Source: Myxococcus dinghuensis
Lineage (GTDB): Bacteria; Myxococcota; Myxococcia; Myxococcales; Myxococcaceae
Length of the DNA stretch: 64,000 nucleotides
Direction: 5' to 3'
Assembly: GCF_024198235.1 (NCBI RefSeq)
Contig: NZ_JAKCFB010000031.1
Span: 50,305 to 114,304, forward strand
Made by a program: the position numbers and the translations under genes. Within the stretch, counting starts at the first letter, position 1. The number at the start of each line of letters is the position of its first letter. The notes beneath the pieces are model-generated. The model made no database searches. It worked only from the letters and a program-made list of their open reading frames with translations, and had not been told where the DNA came from. Below, one piece after another: positions 42,850 to 52,289 of the stretch.

Positions 42850-44874
42850 TCACCCTCGGGCGTCGGTCTGCAGGAGCTGCAGGAACGCCTCCTCGTCCAG
42901 GATTCTTACCCCGAGTTCCTGCGCCTTCTTCAGCTTGCTGCCGGCATCCTCCCCGGCCACGACGAAATCGGTCTTGCGCGAGACACTTCCCGCCACCTTC
43001 CCGCCCCGACGCTCCACCTCCTCCTTCGCCTGCTCCCGAGTCATACCCGTCATCGAGCCGGTGAGCACCACCGTCTTTCCGACGAACGGCCCGTTCGCGC
43101 TGACCTGGGGCGGGGCAGGGGAGACACCCGCGCGCAGGAGCGCCTCGATGGCCTCCCGGTTCTGGGGCTCCTGGAAGAAGGCGTGGATGACCTGCGCCAT
43201 GACCGGGCCCACGTCCTTCACCCGGGTGATGTCCTCCAGCGGCGCGGTGAACAGCTGCCGCACGTCCGGGAAGGCCTCCGCGAGCGCCTTGGCGGTGGCG
43301 TCCCCCACGTGGCGGATGCCCAGCGAGTACAGGAAGCGCCGCTGCGTGGTCTGCTTGGAGCGGTCCACGGAGGCCAGCAGGTTCTCCGCGCTCTTGTCCC
43401 CCATGCGCTCGAGCTTCAGCAGCCGCGCCTTGGTGAGCGCGTAGAGGTCCGCGAACGTCTTCACCTCGCCGGTGGCCACCAGCTGCGCGGCCAGCTTGTC
43501 GCCCAGGCCCTCGATGTCCATGGCGATGCGGCTGGCGAAGTGGCGGATCTTCTCCACCAGCTGCGCGGGGCAGGACGCGCCCGTGCAGCGGATGACGGCG
43601 CCGTCCTCGTCCTTCACCGCCACCGCGCCGCACACCGGGCAGTGCTGGGGGAACTCGAACGGCCGCGAGTCCGCGGGGCGCTTGGACAACACCGTGGAGA
43701 CGATCTCCGGAATCACGTCGCCCGCGCGGCGCACGAAGACGGTGTCGCCCTTGCGCACGTCCTTGCGGCGCAGCTCGTCCTCGTTGTGCAGGGTGGCGCG
43801 CGCCACGGTGACGCCGCCCACCTTCACCGGCTTGAGGTGCGCCACCGGCGTCAGCGCGCCGGTGCGGCCCACCTGGATGCCGATGTCCAGCACCTCCGTG
43901 GACTCCTCCTCCGGCGGGAACTTGTACGCCACCGCCCAGCGCGGGCTCTTCGACACCTGGCCCAGCCGGCGGCGCTGGTCCTCGTCGTCCACCTTCACCA
44001 CCATGCCGTCCACCTCGAAGGGCAGCTCGTGGCGGCCCTTCAGGGAGGCGTCATAGGCCTGGCGCACGCCGTCGATGCCTTGCGCGCGCACGTAGCGGTT
44101 GATGGGCAGGCCCAGCGTCTTCAGGTACTCCAGCTTCTCGATGTGCGACTTGAAGGCGGGGACGCCGTCGGAGGGGACGCACTCGTACAGGTAGACGGAG
44201 AGCGGGCGCGAGGCCGTCTCCTTCGGGTCCAGCTGGCGCAGGCTGCCGGCCGCCGCGTTGCGCGGGTTGGCGAAGAGCGGCTCGCCCTCCTCCTCGCGCT
44301 TCTCGTTGAGCTTCTGGAAGTCCGCCTTGCGGATGAAGACCTCGCCGCGCACCTCCAGCACCGCGGGCACCTTCACCCCGTCCTGCGGGAACAGCTCCAT
44401 GGGCAGGCTGCGGATGGTGCGCAGGTTGCCCGTGACGTCCTCGCCCGTGGTGCCGTCGCCGCGCGTGGCGCCCTGGACGAAGCGGCCCTGCTCGTAGCGC
44501 AGGGCGATGGCGAGCCCGTCCAGCTTGGGCTCGCACACATACATGACGCCCGCGGTGCCCAGCAGCTTGCGGATGCGCTCGTCGAACTCCCCCAGGCCCT
44601 CGTCCTCGAAGATGTTCGCCAGGGACAACATGGGCACGCGGTGGACCACCTCGCCGAACTCGTCCGCCGCCTTGCCGCCCACGCGCTGGGTGGGCGAGTC
44701 CGGCGTCTGGAGCGACGGGTGTCCGTCCTCCAGCGCCTGCAGCTCGCGCATCAGCGTGTCGTATTGCGCGTCGCTGATCTCCGGCGAGTCGAGGACGTAG
44801 TAGCGGTGGTTGTGGTGGGCCAGCTCACGGCGGAGCTCTCGGGCTCGGGCTTCGGCGGTCTTGAAGTCGTCCAC
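42850..44874 (-). CDS. ligA: NAD-dependent DNA ligase LigA
   Basis: 674 residues, the usual length. The N-terminal NAD-binding part has 'HHNHRYYVLDSPEISDAQYD' region residues, and the adenylated lysine is Lys117 in 'CEPKLDGLAIALRYE'. The OB fold, the four-Cys zinc finger ('CPVCGAVAVKDE' and 'CTGASCPAQ'), helix-hairpin-helix motifs and the final BRCT domain ('GPFVGKTVVLTGSMTGMTRE') are all present in order. It seals nicks in replication and repair. It is the first gene of the run with acyP and DUF3052. Confidence 0.97.
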   Translation of the reverse strand: MDDFKTAEARARELRRELAHHNHRYYVLDSPEISDAQYDTLMRELQALEDGHPSLQTPDSPTQRVGGKAADEFGEVVHRVPMLSLANIFEDEGLGEFDERIRKLLGTAGVMYVCEPKLDGLAIALRYEQGRFVQGATRGDGTTGEDVTGNLRTIRSLPMELFPQDGVKVPAVLEVRGEVFIRKADFQKLNEKREEEGEPLFANPRNAAAGSLRQLDPKETASRPLSVYLYECVPSDGVPAFKSHIEKLEYLKTLGLPINRYVRAQGIDGVRQAYDASLKGRHELPFEVDGMVVKVDDEDQRRRLGQVSKSPRWAVAYKFPPEEESTEVLDIGIQVGRTGALTPVAHLKPVKVGGVTVARATLHNEDELRRKDVRKGDTVFVRRAGDVIPEIVSTVLSKRPADSRPFEFPQHCPVCGAVAVKDEDGAVIRCTGASCPAQLVEKIRHFASRIAMDIEGLGDKLAAQLVATGEVKTFADLYALTKARLLKLERMGDKSAENLLASVDRSKQTTQRRFLYSLGIRHVGDATAKALAEAFPDVRQLFTAPLEDITRVKDVGPVMAQVIHAFFQEPQNREAIEALLRAGVSPAPPQVSANGPFVGKTVVLTGSMTGMTREQAKEEVERRGGKVAGSVSRKTDFVVAGEDAGSKLKKAQELGVRILDEEAFLQLLQTDARG

Positions 44875-45235
44875 GGTTCGCGGTCCTTACCCCAAATCGC
44901 GCCCCGCGAGGGCGCATCCGGTGCCACGCAATCTAGAGCGTCCCTCCGACACCCCGTCAGCACCGCCCGGACAGCGGGGATTTCCCGGTGCGGGTGGACT
45001 CCCCGGGAGGTGGGACGACACCTCGGCCGTACCGGGGGACGGGCTGCCTGGAGACGGGGCGGCACACGCCGGGGTGGAGCGGGGCCCCGCCGGGTCGGGT
45101 GGCCAGGGCGGCGCGCGGGCACGGCGCGCATGGGGGTGGACCCACCTGGGAGGTCCTTGGCGGGAATGGAAATGTCGGGTCCGCGCTTCCTGTTGCTCAG
45201 ACGGAAGAGACCGATCCGACGGCCCCCAAGATGCC

Positions 45236-45264
45236 TTGACAGGCCTGGAGGGGGTCAATAACGT
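45236..45264 (+). promoter_or_regulatory. Candidate sigma-70 promoter of rho
   Basis: A perfect TTGACA (45236-45241) is followed 17 bases later by TAACGT (45259-45264), which keeps the first two and last consensus bases of the -10 box. Transcription near 45271 would give a leader of about 100 bases to the ATG at 45371. The rest of the 44875-45370 gap, between divergent ligA and rho, shows no gene I can support. Confidence 0.5.
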
Positions 45265-45370
45265 CCCCGCGCGGTTCACTGGCGCAGGTATTTCGACGGC
45301 GCCATCTCTTCCCCAACCACCGGCCCGCGCCCGCGCAGTCCCGTCCAGGGATTCCGGTAGGGTCGTCCTC

Positions 45371-47098
45371 ATGGAAGGTGCTTCCGAGGACCGCGCGGAC
45401 ATCTCCCGCCAATCACCGTCCGAGTCCTCGGGCACCTCAATCCTCCCCCAAGCGTTCCCAGACATGCGCAAAGCCCGTACTTCGAGAGAGAAGGCCGCCG
45501 ACGTCGCCGCACCCGTCGAGGCCGACGACAAGCCCCGTCGCAAGCGCGCGGCGGCGAAGACCGCCGACAGGGAGGAGGAGAAGCCCACCCGCACCCGCCG
45601 CGCCCGCCGTGACGAGGAAGCCCCGGCCGAAGAGGTGGAGGCGGAGGCCGCGGAGGCGAGCGTCGAGACGCCCCGCCCGGTGCTCACGCCCATCTCCCGC
45701 CCCGTGCGAGACGACGACCTCCAGGAGGCCCGCATCTCCGGTGGCGACGAGCAGCCCGCCGCCTCCCTGCCTCCCGCGCCCGAGGCGCCCGAGTCCCCCG
45801 CCATCCCCGAGGTCTCCCGCGGCGACGGCGCGCCCATGCAGGTCATCAAGCTCAATGACCTGAAGCGGATGAAGATCACGGAGCTGGCGAAGATGGCCCA
45901 CGACGTGGGCATCGAGGGCTACCAGGGCCTGAAGAAGCAGGACCTCATCTTCGCGCTGCTCGGCGGCATCGCGGACAAGCGCTTCGAGGTCCACGCCGAA
46001 GGCGTGATGGAGCTGCTCAGCGACGGCTTCGGCTTCCTGCGCAGCGCGGACAGCGACTACCAGCCCAGCCCGGACGACATCTACGTCTCCCCGTCGCAGG
46101 TGCGCCGCTTCAACCTGCGGCCCGGCGACACGGTGACGGGCCCCATCCGCCAGCCGCGCGAGGGCGAGCGCTTCTTCGCGCTGCAGAAGGTCGACAAGGT
46201 CAACTTCGCGGACCCCATGTCGGACGCGGCGCGCGAGCGCATCCTGTTCGACAACCTCACGCCGCTGTATCCGACGCGCAAGCTCAAGCTGGAGCACGAG
46301 TCGTCGGAGATGACCACGCGCATCATCGACATGTTCTGTCCCATCGGTCTGGGCCAGCGCTGCCTCATCGTGGCGCCCCCCAAGGCCGGCAAGACGGTGC
46401 TCCTGCAGAACATCGCGCACGCCATCAGCCGCAACCACCCGGACGTCTACCTCATCGTGCTGCTCGTGGACGAGCGCCCGGAGGAAGTGACGGACATGGA
46501 GCGCAGCGTGCGCGGCGAGGTGGTCTCCTCCACCTTCGACGAGCCCGCCACGCGCCACGTGCAGGTGGCGGAGATGGTCATCGACAAGGCCAAGCGCCTG
46601 GTCGAGCAGAAGTACGACGTCTGCATCCTGCTGGACTCCATCACCCGCCTGGCGCGCGCCTACAACACGGTGGTGCCCGCGTCCGGGAAGATCCTGTCCG
46701 GCGGCGTGGACGCCAACGCGCTGCACAAGCCCAAGCGCTTCTTCGGCGCCGCCCGCAACATCGAGGAGGGCGGCTCGCTGACCATCATCGGCACCGCGCT
46801 CATCGACACCGGCAGCCGCATGGACGAGGTCATCTTCGAGGAGTTCAAGGGCACGGGTAACTCCGAAATCGTCCTGGACCGCAAGCTGATGGAGAAGCGC
46901 ATCTTCCCGACGCTGGACATCAACAAGTCCGGCACGCGCAAGGAGGAGCTGCTCCTGTCGCCCGCGGACCTGGTGCGCATCACCGCGCTGCGCCAGGTGC
47001 TCCACCCGTTCACGCCCATCGACGCGATGGAATTCGTGCTCAAGCACATGCGTCCGACGGCGACGAACGCCGACTTCCTCGGCTCGATGAACCGGTAA
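45371..47098 (+). CDS. rho: Transcription termination factor Rho
   Basis: I took the ATG at 45371 (575 residues); an ATG at 45464 beginning MRKARTSREK is equally possible. The first ~150 residues are a charged, disordered extension (KPRRKRAAAKTADREEEKPT), as seen in several high-GC bacteria. Then come the Rho N-terminal helices ('LNDLKRMKITELAKMAHDVG'), the RNA-binding cold-shock-like domain ('SDGFGFLRSADSDYQPSPDD'), Walker A 'APPKAGKTVLLQ' and the Q/R-loop parts ('SRLARAYN'-like 'SITRLARAYNTVVPASGK'). It is the RNA helicase for factor-dependent termination. Confidence 0.97.
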   Translation: MEGASEDRADISRQSPSESSGTSILPQAFPDMRKARTSREKAADVAAPVEADDKPRRKRAAAKTADREEEKPTRTRRARRDEEAPAEEVEAEAAEASVETPRPVLTPISRPVRDDDLQEARISGGDEQPAASLPPAPEAPESPAIPEVSRGDGAPMQVIKLNDLKRMKITELAKMAHDVGIEGYQGLKKQDLIFALLGGIADKRFEVHAEGVMELLSDGFGFLRSADSDYQPSPDDIYVSPSQVRRFNLRPGDTVTGPIRQPREGERFFALQKVDKVNFADPMSDAARERILFDNLTPLYPTRKLKLEHESSEMTTRIIDMFCPIGLGQRCLIVAPPKAGKTVLLQNIAHAISRNHPDVYLIVLLVDERPEEVTDMERSVRGEVVSSTFDEPATRHVQVAEMVIDKAKRLVEQKYDVCILLDSITRLARAYNTVVPASGKILSGGVDANALHKPKRFFGAARNIEEGGSLTIIGTALIDTGSRMDEVIFEEFKGTGNSEIVLDRKLMEKRIFPTLDINKSGTRKEELLLSPADLVRITALRQVLHPFTPIDAMEFVLKHMRPTATNADFLGSMNR

Positions 47099-47117
47099 CC
47101 CCGGAGAAGGAGGGCCC

Positions 47118-47432
47118 ATGTGCCACCCCGTGCTCGTCCGTCTGCGCACCCTCGTCATGGGGGTGGCACTCGGAGCCCTGACGGGATGTGACGTGGGTCC
47201 CCTGGGCCCGGTGGGCGACACGCCCCCGGTCCTCTCGTCGAAGACCTGTTACTCGGATGACGATTGCGTGGCCGACGCCTGCTGTGGGCTCGGCACCGCC
47301 GTCACCCACGCGGACGAGGGGCCGACCTGCGGGGGCGTCACCTGCACGGGAAGCTGCCCTCCCGGCACCATCGACTGCGGCCGCTGCATCCCCGTCTGTC
47401 GCGGCGACCGCTGCGCCGCCGCCTGTCAGTGA
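47118..47432 (+). CDS. Small Cys-rich lipoprotein
   Basis: 104 residues; AAGGAGGG precedes the ATG. The signal 'LVMGVALGALTGC' ends in a lipobox, with Cys24 as the lipidation site. The mature part is very rich in cysteine (13 after the lipidated one), including 'CYSDDDCVADACCGLG' and 'CGRCIPVCRGDRCAAACQ'. Paired Cys suggest disulfides outside the cytoplasm. I do not recognise the family. It follows rho by 19 bases and may be read through from it. Confidence 0.78.
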   Translation: MCHPVLVRLRTLVMGVALGALTGCDVGPLGPVGDTPPVLSSKTCYSDDDCVADACCGLGTAVTHADEGPTCGGVTCTGSCPPGTIDCGRCIPVCRGDRCAAACQ

Positions 47433-47453
47433 CCTTGCGCGCGCGCCGCCCGC

Positions 47454-48686
47454 TCAGGCGGCCGGGGGCTGCTGGACCTTCGCGAGTTCGGTCGTGGCCT
47501 CCGGCGTGACGACGGCGGCGTGGGGCTGGGCCTTGAGGCGCACGAAGTCGAAGCACGCCACGAGGATGGCGGCGATGGGGACGGCGAACAGCGCGCCCAC
47601 CAGTCCGAACAGCCGCTCCCCGGCGATGAGGGAGAAGGCGACGATGACGGGGTGGATGCGCGCGGCCTGGCCCATGATCTTCGGGTTGAGGAAGTACGCC
47701 TCCACCGCGTGGATGCCGATGATCCACAGCAGGATGAAGACGCCCTTCTTGAAGCCGTCCGCGAGCGCGATGAGGACGATGGGCACCGAGCTGAGGATGG
47801 TGCCGAAGATGGGGATGAGGCTGAAGAAGGTGGCGATGGTCGCCAGCAGGAACGCGAACTTCACGCCGAACAGCAGGAGCCCCACGAACGTCAGCGCGCC
47901 GTTCACGACGCAGATGGTGACCTGGCCTCGCACCACGCCGGACAGCGACCGGTCGATGCGCTCGACGAGCAGGCGCGCGTCGGCGGCGTGCTCCGGCGGG
48001 ACGAGCGTGCCGAAGTAGCGGCGGATGGCCTGCCCGTCGATGGAGAAGAACGCGGCCACCATCATCACGAAGAAGAGCGTGAAGATGCCCGCGGCGACGG
48101 AGGCGACGATGCTGCGCGACACGTTGACGATGTCGCCCAGGTTCTCCTGCACCAGGGACGAGGCGCGCTTGACGGCGTCGCCCAGCAACTGCTCCAGGTC
48201 CAGCGCCAGGCTGAAGTGCCCGCTGCCCGCGGCGTCCGCGCCCTCCAGCGCGCGGTTGGAGAGGGCCACGGGGATGCCGTGGTCGCTCAGCCACGTCTCG
48301 CCCCGCTGCGCCAGCTCCTGCATGTGCTCCGGCGTGAGGGTGTTGGCCAGCGCCACCGCGTCCCGGCTGATGCGCGCCAGCTCCCGGTACAGCTGGGGCA
48401 CGAGCGCGACCAGGAACAGGTACACGCCCACGAAGAAGCCCGCGTAGATGAGCAGGATGGCGACCCAGCGCGGCACCGCGCGCCCCGCCACCTTCACCCG
48501 GGTGATGCGCGCCACCAGGGGCTGCACCAGGTACGCGATGAGCGCCGCGCCCGCGAACGGCATCACCACGGAGCGGAAGGCCACGAGGACCAGGGCCACG
48601 CAGAGCCACAACCCCGCCAGCAGCAACAGGCGCTGGCGACGGTCGGAGATGGGAGTCGGAGGCGGGGCGTCCAGGGGCTGCGACAT
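47454..48686 (-). CDS. AI-2E family transporter (YdiK/TqsA-like)
   Basis: With the ATG at 48686 the protein has 410 residues and about eight membrane segments. The family marks are an early 'PFAGAALIAYLVQPLVARIT', a soluble middle part, 'FFSLIPIFGTILSSVPIVLI', 'IIGIHAVEAYFLNPKIMGQA' and 'HPVIVAFSLIAGERLFGLVG'. The family is named after autoinducer-2 export, but members include sodium/proton antiporters and others, so the substrate is unknown. Its stop lies 21 bases from the stop of the convergent lipoprotein gene. Confidence 0.9.
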   Translation of the reverse strand: MSQPLDAPPPTPISDRRQRLLLLAGLWLCVALVLVAFRSVVMPFAGAALIAYLVQPLVARITRVKVAGRAVPRWVAILLIYAGFFVGVYLFLVALVPQLYRELARISRDAVALANTLTPEHMQELAQRGETWLSDHGIPVALSNRALEGADAAGSGHFSLALDLEQLLGDAVKRASSLVQENLGDIVNVSRSIVASVAAGIFTLFFVMMVAAFFSIDGQAIRRYFGTLVPPEHAADARLLVERIDRSLSGVVRGQVTICVVNGALTFVGLLLFGVKFAFLLATIATFFSLIPIFGTILSSVPIVLIALADGFKKGVFILLWIIGIHAVEAYFLNPKIMGQAARIHPVIVAFSLIAGERLFGLVGALFAVPIAAILVACFDFVRLKAQPHAAVVTPEATTELAKVQQPPAA

Positions 48687-48845
48687 GGAGACGGGCTTAT
48701 GGCACCGCCCTCGCCCTGACAAGGGCCGCCCCCCGTCCCGCCCGCCCGCCCGGCGCGGGGCTCGGTCGCCCCCGGGCGACGCCGTCGAGGTCGGGCGGAA
48801 AGTTCGTGCTCACAGCATCAGTCGGCGGAGGGGGGGCTGGGGGCC

Positions 48846-49304
48846 TCAGGCCTGGGCGCCCTGGACGAGCCGCAGCTTCGCCTCCAGCAGCTCCAGGCAC
48901 TGGCGCATGTGCTTGCGCTTGATGCGGCCCCCGGTCGCCTCGCCCAGGCCGAGCATCTGCTCGGTCAGCCACCGCGAGAGGAACAGCAGCGCGAGCCGGT
49001 CGTCGGGCCCGAGCCCCCGCTCCAGGTAGCGCTTGTGGCGCATGTAGTCGTCGTACGCGTCCGTCTCGTGCGAAAGCTCCCAGTGCGTCAGCCGCAGGGC
49101 CTCCGTGTAGACGGCGGGCGAGGGGCGGGGACGGACCTCGGTGAACAGGGGCGCGAAGGCGCCGCCGGTGTCCAGGTCCAGCTCCTCGACCGGAGGGGGC
49201 CAGCGCTGGAGGTCCTTCGCCAGGAGCTTCGCCACCTCCTCCAGGAGGTGGTCCAGCAGCGCCACGGGCTTCAGGTCGAAGAGATGGTCCCAGCGGGAGG
49301 GCAT
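48846..49304 (-). CDS. Hypothetical helical protein
   Basis: 152 residues, no signal peptide or membrane segment. It begins 'MPSRWDHLFDLKPVALLDHL' and is largely helical, with 'HWELSHETDAYDDYMRHKRY', 'LALLFLSRWLTEQMLGLGEA' and 'HMRQCLELLEAKLRLVQ'. Codon use is like that of neighbouring real genes. I do not recognise a family and see no catalytic motif. It lies between an AI-2E transporter and a lipoprotein gene, all on the minus strand. Confidence 0.7.
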   Translation of the reverse strand: MPSRWDHLFDLKPVALLDHLLEEVAKLLAKDLQRWPPPVEELDLDTGGAFAPLFTEVRPRPSPAVYTEALRLTHWELSHETDAYDDYMRHKRYLERGLGPDDRLALLFLSRWLTEQMLGLGEATGGRIKRKHMRQCLELLEAKLRLVQGAQA

Positions 49305-49399
49305 GCCCCTTGTCTACCTCAAGACGCGGAGGAGGGCAGGGGCGCCGCGGGGGGCGTCCTCGCGGGTCCCCCGTCTCCTGCTCCCGCCGGAGGTGCCGC

Positions 49400-49888
49400 T
49401 CAACTCCCGGCGTCGTCCAGCTCCGTCCCCGCGTCGGAAATCCCACCATCCACCCCGCCGTCGCCCGTGCCGCCGTCCGGACGGACTCCCTTGCAGCAGG
49501 GCGGGACCTCCTCGAAGTACAGGGCCGCCTGGGAGCAGAAGACGCGGACCTCGCGGAGGTGGGCGCCGCAGCCCGTCACGAAGCGGCCGTCCTCGTCGCA
49601 GGTGGGGGCCGCGGCGGTGGCGGGGTCGCACAGCGACAGGTTCACCGCGCACACGGCGCGCGAGCGGTAGAAGCGCGGGTCGCTCCGGCTGCCGGGGACG
49701 ACGGTGCAGGTGGTGCCCTGCTCGCAGCGCTGGAGGATGGGGCCGGTGGAGCAGGGCCCCACGGCGCAGGCCGTCTCGCAGTTGAGGGCCTCCGAGTCGT
49801 CGCAGCGGGGGGCTTCGGCGCAGAGGTCTCCCTGGGAGCAGGCGGAGACGAGGAGGGCGAGCAGGAGCGTGAGCAGGTGGCGCGGCAA
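49400..49888 (-). CDS. Cys-rich lipoprotein
   Basis: 162 residues with the lipoprotein signal 'LLTLLLALLVSAC' (lipidated Cys17). About 14 further cysteines are spread over the mature part, for example 'CDDSEALNCETACAVGPCST' and 'GVRPDGGTGDGGVDGG' forms an Asp/Gly-rich tail like that of the BatC-like protein. Probably an outer-membrane or periplasmic protein with disulfides. Function unknown. The glutamine amidotransferase gene ends 16 bases upstream of its start. Confidence 0.75.
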   Translation of the reverse strand: MPRHLLTLLLALLVSACSQGDLCAEAPRCDDSEALNCETACAVGPCSTGPILQRCEQGTTCTVVPGSRSDPRFYRSRAVCAVNLSLCDPATAAAPTCDEDGRFVTGCGAHLREVRVFCSQAALYFEEVPPCCKGVRPDGGTGDGGVDGGISDAGTELDDAGS

Positions 49889-49904
49889 GGGGGCCTCGGG
49901 CAGG

Positions 49905-50660
49905 TCAGGTGAAGCGCTCGAGGAAGTTCAGCAGGATTCGAGGCCCGGCGGGAGTGGGACGCAGTCCGGACAGCAGCCGGGGGACGCAGTGGCCCGGGGG
50001 CTCGCCGCGCGCCACGGCCTCCGCCTCCAGGCCGTCACACCGGGCCTCGATGACGGCACGCAGGGCCTCCGGGTGGGCCTCCGGATGGAACTGCACGCCG
50101 CGTACGTTCGCCCGGAAGGCCAGCGCCTGCGCGTCGGTGTTGGGGTTGCCGGCGAGCACGCGCGCGCTCCCCGGGACCTCGAGGACGATGTCCTCGTGCG
50201 TGGCCTGCGCGGCGAAGTGCTCGGGGACGCCGTCGAAGAGGGCATCCGAGCGCCCCGCGTCCGTGAGCGACACGGTGACGGTGCCCGTCTCGCGACCGCG
50301 CGGGTTGCGCGCGACGCGTCCACCGTAGGCATGCGCGAGCAACTGGTGGCCGAAGCACACCCCCAGCACCGGCGTCCCGCGCTCGGCCGCGTCCAGCATG
50401 AAGTCCGCGGCGCGCAGCATCCACGGCGCCAGCGCCGTCACCGACAGCGGCGAGCCCGTCATCATCACCGCGTCGTAGCCGGCCGCGTCCGCTGGCAGCG
50501 GTGCATCCCGATGCACATGCAGGATGTCGAAGCGATAGCCCGACAGTCCAATGGTGCGCAGGAACCACTGCTCATAATCCCCCACCGAAAGACGCACGTG
50601 CTCCGCCGCGTCGCCGGCTTTCAGCAACAAGACGTTCTTCACCCGGGAAGGTTGCCGCAT
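49905..50660 (-). CDS. Class I glutamine amidotransferase-like protein
   Basis: The ATG at 50660 gives 251 residues beginning 'MRQPSRVKNVLLLKAGDAAE'. The nucleophile is Cys102 in 'GVCFGHQLLAHAYGG', and the His-Glu pair is in 'GVQFHPEAHPE'. This is the GMP-synthase-type GATase1 fold. Stand-alone members hydrolyse gamma-glutamyl bonds (for example PuuD) or act on unknown amides. It is divergent from the aldehyde dehydrogenase / glutamine-synthetase-like / alcohol dehydrogenase run, which raises the chance that its substrate is a gamma-glutamyl compound. Confidence 0.85.
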   Translation of the reverse strand: MRQPSRVKNVLLLKAGDAAEHVRLSVGDYEQWFLRTIGLSGYRFDILHVHRDAPLPADAAGYDAVMMTGSPLSVTALAPWMLRAADFMLDAAERGTPVLGVCFGHQLLAHAYGGRVARNPRGRETGTVTVSLTDAGRSDALFDGVPEHFAAQATHEDIVLEVPGSARVLAGNPNTDAQALAFRANVRGVQFHPEAHPEALRAVIEARCDGLEAEAVARGEPPGHCVPRLLSGLRPTPAGPRILLNFLERFT

Positions 50661-50749
50661 CCGGACGCCATTCCTACCCTCTCGTTCCATCCGTGTCCGC
50701 TCCTGGCCAGTTCATCCGGAACGCTCCCCAGCTCTCCCGAGGAACCCCC

Positions 50750-52240
50750 ATGCTTGACGCCCGCTCGCTCACTCCACGGCTGCCCGTCCTGCAACTCCTC
50801 ATCGACGGACAGGGTGTCGACCCCATCGAGGGTGGGACGCTCCCCGTGGTGAATCCCGCCACCGGTGAGAAGGTGTGCGACGTGCCCAGCGCCACCGCCG
50901 CGGACGTGGACCGCGCGGTGAAGGCCGCCCGGCGCGCCTTCGAATCCGGTCCGTGGAGTCGCATGTCGGCGCGCGAGCGCGGCAAGCTCATCCGCAAGCT
51001 GGCGGACCTCCTGTGGCAGCGCCGCGAGGAGTTCGCGCTCGTCGAGTCGCTCAACAACGGCAAGACGTTCCGCGACGCCATCCGGGGGGACGTCGCGCCC
51101 GGCGCGGGCACGCTGGCCTACTTCGCGGACTGGGCGGACAAGATTCACGGCGAGGTGCTCCCCGTGGACGGCCCCTTCCACACGTACGTGCTGAAGGAGC
51201 CGGTGGGCGTGGTGGGCGCCATCGTCCCGTGGAACTACCCCACGTGTCTGCTGTGCTGGAAGCTGGGGCCCGCCCTGGCGGCTGGCTGCACGGTGGTCGT
51301 GAAGCCGTCGGAGATGACGCCGCTGACCGCGATGAAGCTGGGCGCGCTCGCGCTGGAGGCGGGCTTCCCGCCGGGCGTCCTCAACGTGGTGACGGGCTAT
51401 GGCGACCCCACGGGCGAGGCGCTCGCCCGCCACCCGGACGTGGACAAGATCTCCTTCACCGGCTCCGGCCGCACCGCGCGCCGGCTGATGCAGGCGTCGG
51501 CGGGCAGCAACCTGAAGAAGCTGACGCTGGAGCTGGGCGGCAAGAGCCCGCAGGTGGTCTTCCCCGACGCGGACATGGACCGCGCGGTGGAGGCGTGCTT
51601 CTGGGGCATCTTCGGCAACAAGGGGGAGACGTGCAACGCGGGCAGCCGCGTGCTCGTGCACGACGACGCGTACGAGCCCTTCGTGGGGCGGCTGGCGGAG
51701 CGCGCGCGCAAGCTGCGCGTGGGCGACCCGTTGGACCCGAGCACGGAGATGGGCGCGCAGGTCAGCCAGCGGCAACTGGAGACCATCCTGGGCTACGTGG
51801 AGAGCGGCAAGCAGCAGGGCGCGACGCTGCTGGCGGGCGGCTCGCGCGACACGGAGGGGGCCAAGGAGAAGGGCTACTTCATGCGGCCCACCATCTTCGG
51901 CGACGTGCGGCCGGACATGAAGATCGCCCAGGAGGAGATCTTCGGCCCGGTGCTCGCGTGCCTGCGCTTCCGGGACGACGCGCACGCGCTGGAGCTGGCG
52001 AACGGCACGCTCTACGGCCTGGCGGCGTCGCTGTGGACGCACGACGTGGCGAAGGCCCACGCGCTGGCGCGCAAGGTCAAGAGCGGCGTGGTGTGGATCA
52101 ACTGCTTCAACGAGTTCGACGATGCCGCGCCGTTCGGCGGCTACAAGGAGTCCGGCTGGGGCCGCGATTTGTCGCACCACGCGCTGGAGGGCTACCTCCA
52201 GACGAAGGCGGTGTGGACGCGGCTGCCGACGGACGGCTGA
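50750..52240 (+). CDS. NAD(P)-dependent aldehyde dehydrogenase
   Basis: 496 residues. The chosen ATG (50750) follows CGAGGAACC. Catalytic residues are visible: Cys295 in 'GNKGETCNAGSR', Glu261 in 'LTLELGGKSPQ', and Asn in 'IVPWNYPTCLL'. The overall pattern is of betaine-aldehyde / gamma-aminobutyraldehyde-type enzymes. It is followed 49 bases later by a glutamine-synthetase-like gene and then an iron-type alcohol dehydrogenase. In a gamma-glutamyl amine pathway it would oxidise the aldehyde produced from the modified amine. Confidence 0.93.
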   Translation: MLDARSLTPRLPVLQLLIDGQGVDPIEGGTLPVVNPATGEKVCDVPSATAADVDRAVKAARRAFESGPWSRMSARERGKLIRKLADLLWQRREEFALVESLNNGKTFRDAIRGDVAPGAGTLAYFADWADKIHGEVLPVDGPFHTYVLKEPVGVVGAIVPWNYPTCLLCWKLGPALAAGCTVVVKPSEMTPLTAMKLGALALEAGFPPGVLNVVTGYGDPTGEALARHPDVDKISFTGSGRTARRLMQASAGSNLKKLTLELGGKSPQVVFPDADMDRAVEACFWGIFGNKGETCNAGSRVLVHDDAYEPFVGRLAERARKLRVGDPLDPSTEMGAQVSQRQLETILGYVESGKQQGATLLAGGSRDTEGAKEKGYFMRPTIFGDVRPDMKIAQEEIFGPVLACLRFRDDAHALELANGTLYGLAASLWTHDVAKAHALARKVKSGVVWINCFNEFDDAAPFGGYKESGWGRDLSHHALEGYLQTKAVWTRLPTDG

Positions 52241-52289
52241 GGATTTCCGAGCAGAGCGCTTCCCGTCTCACCCAGGAAGGAAGGTCCCG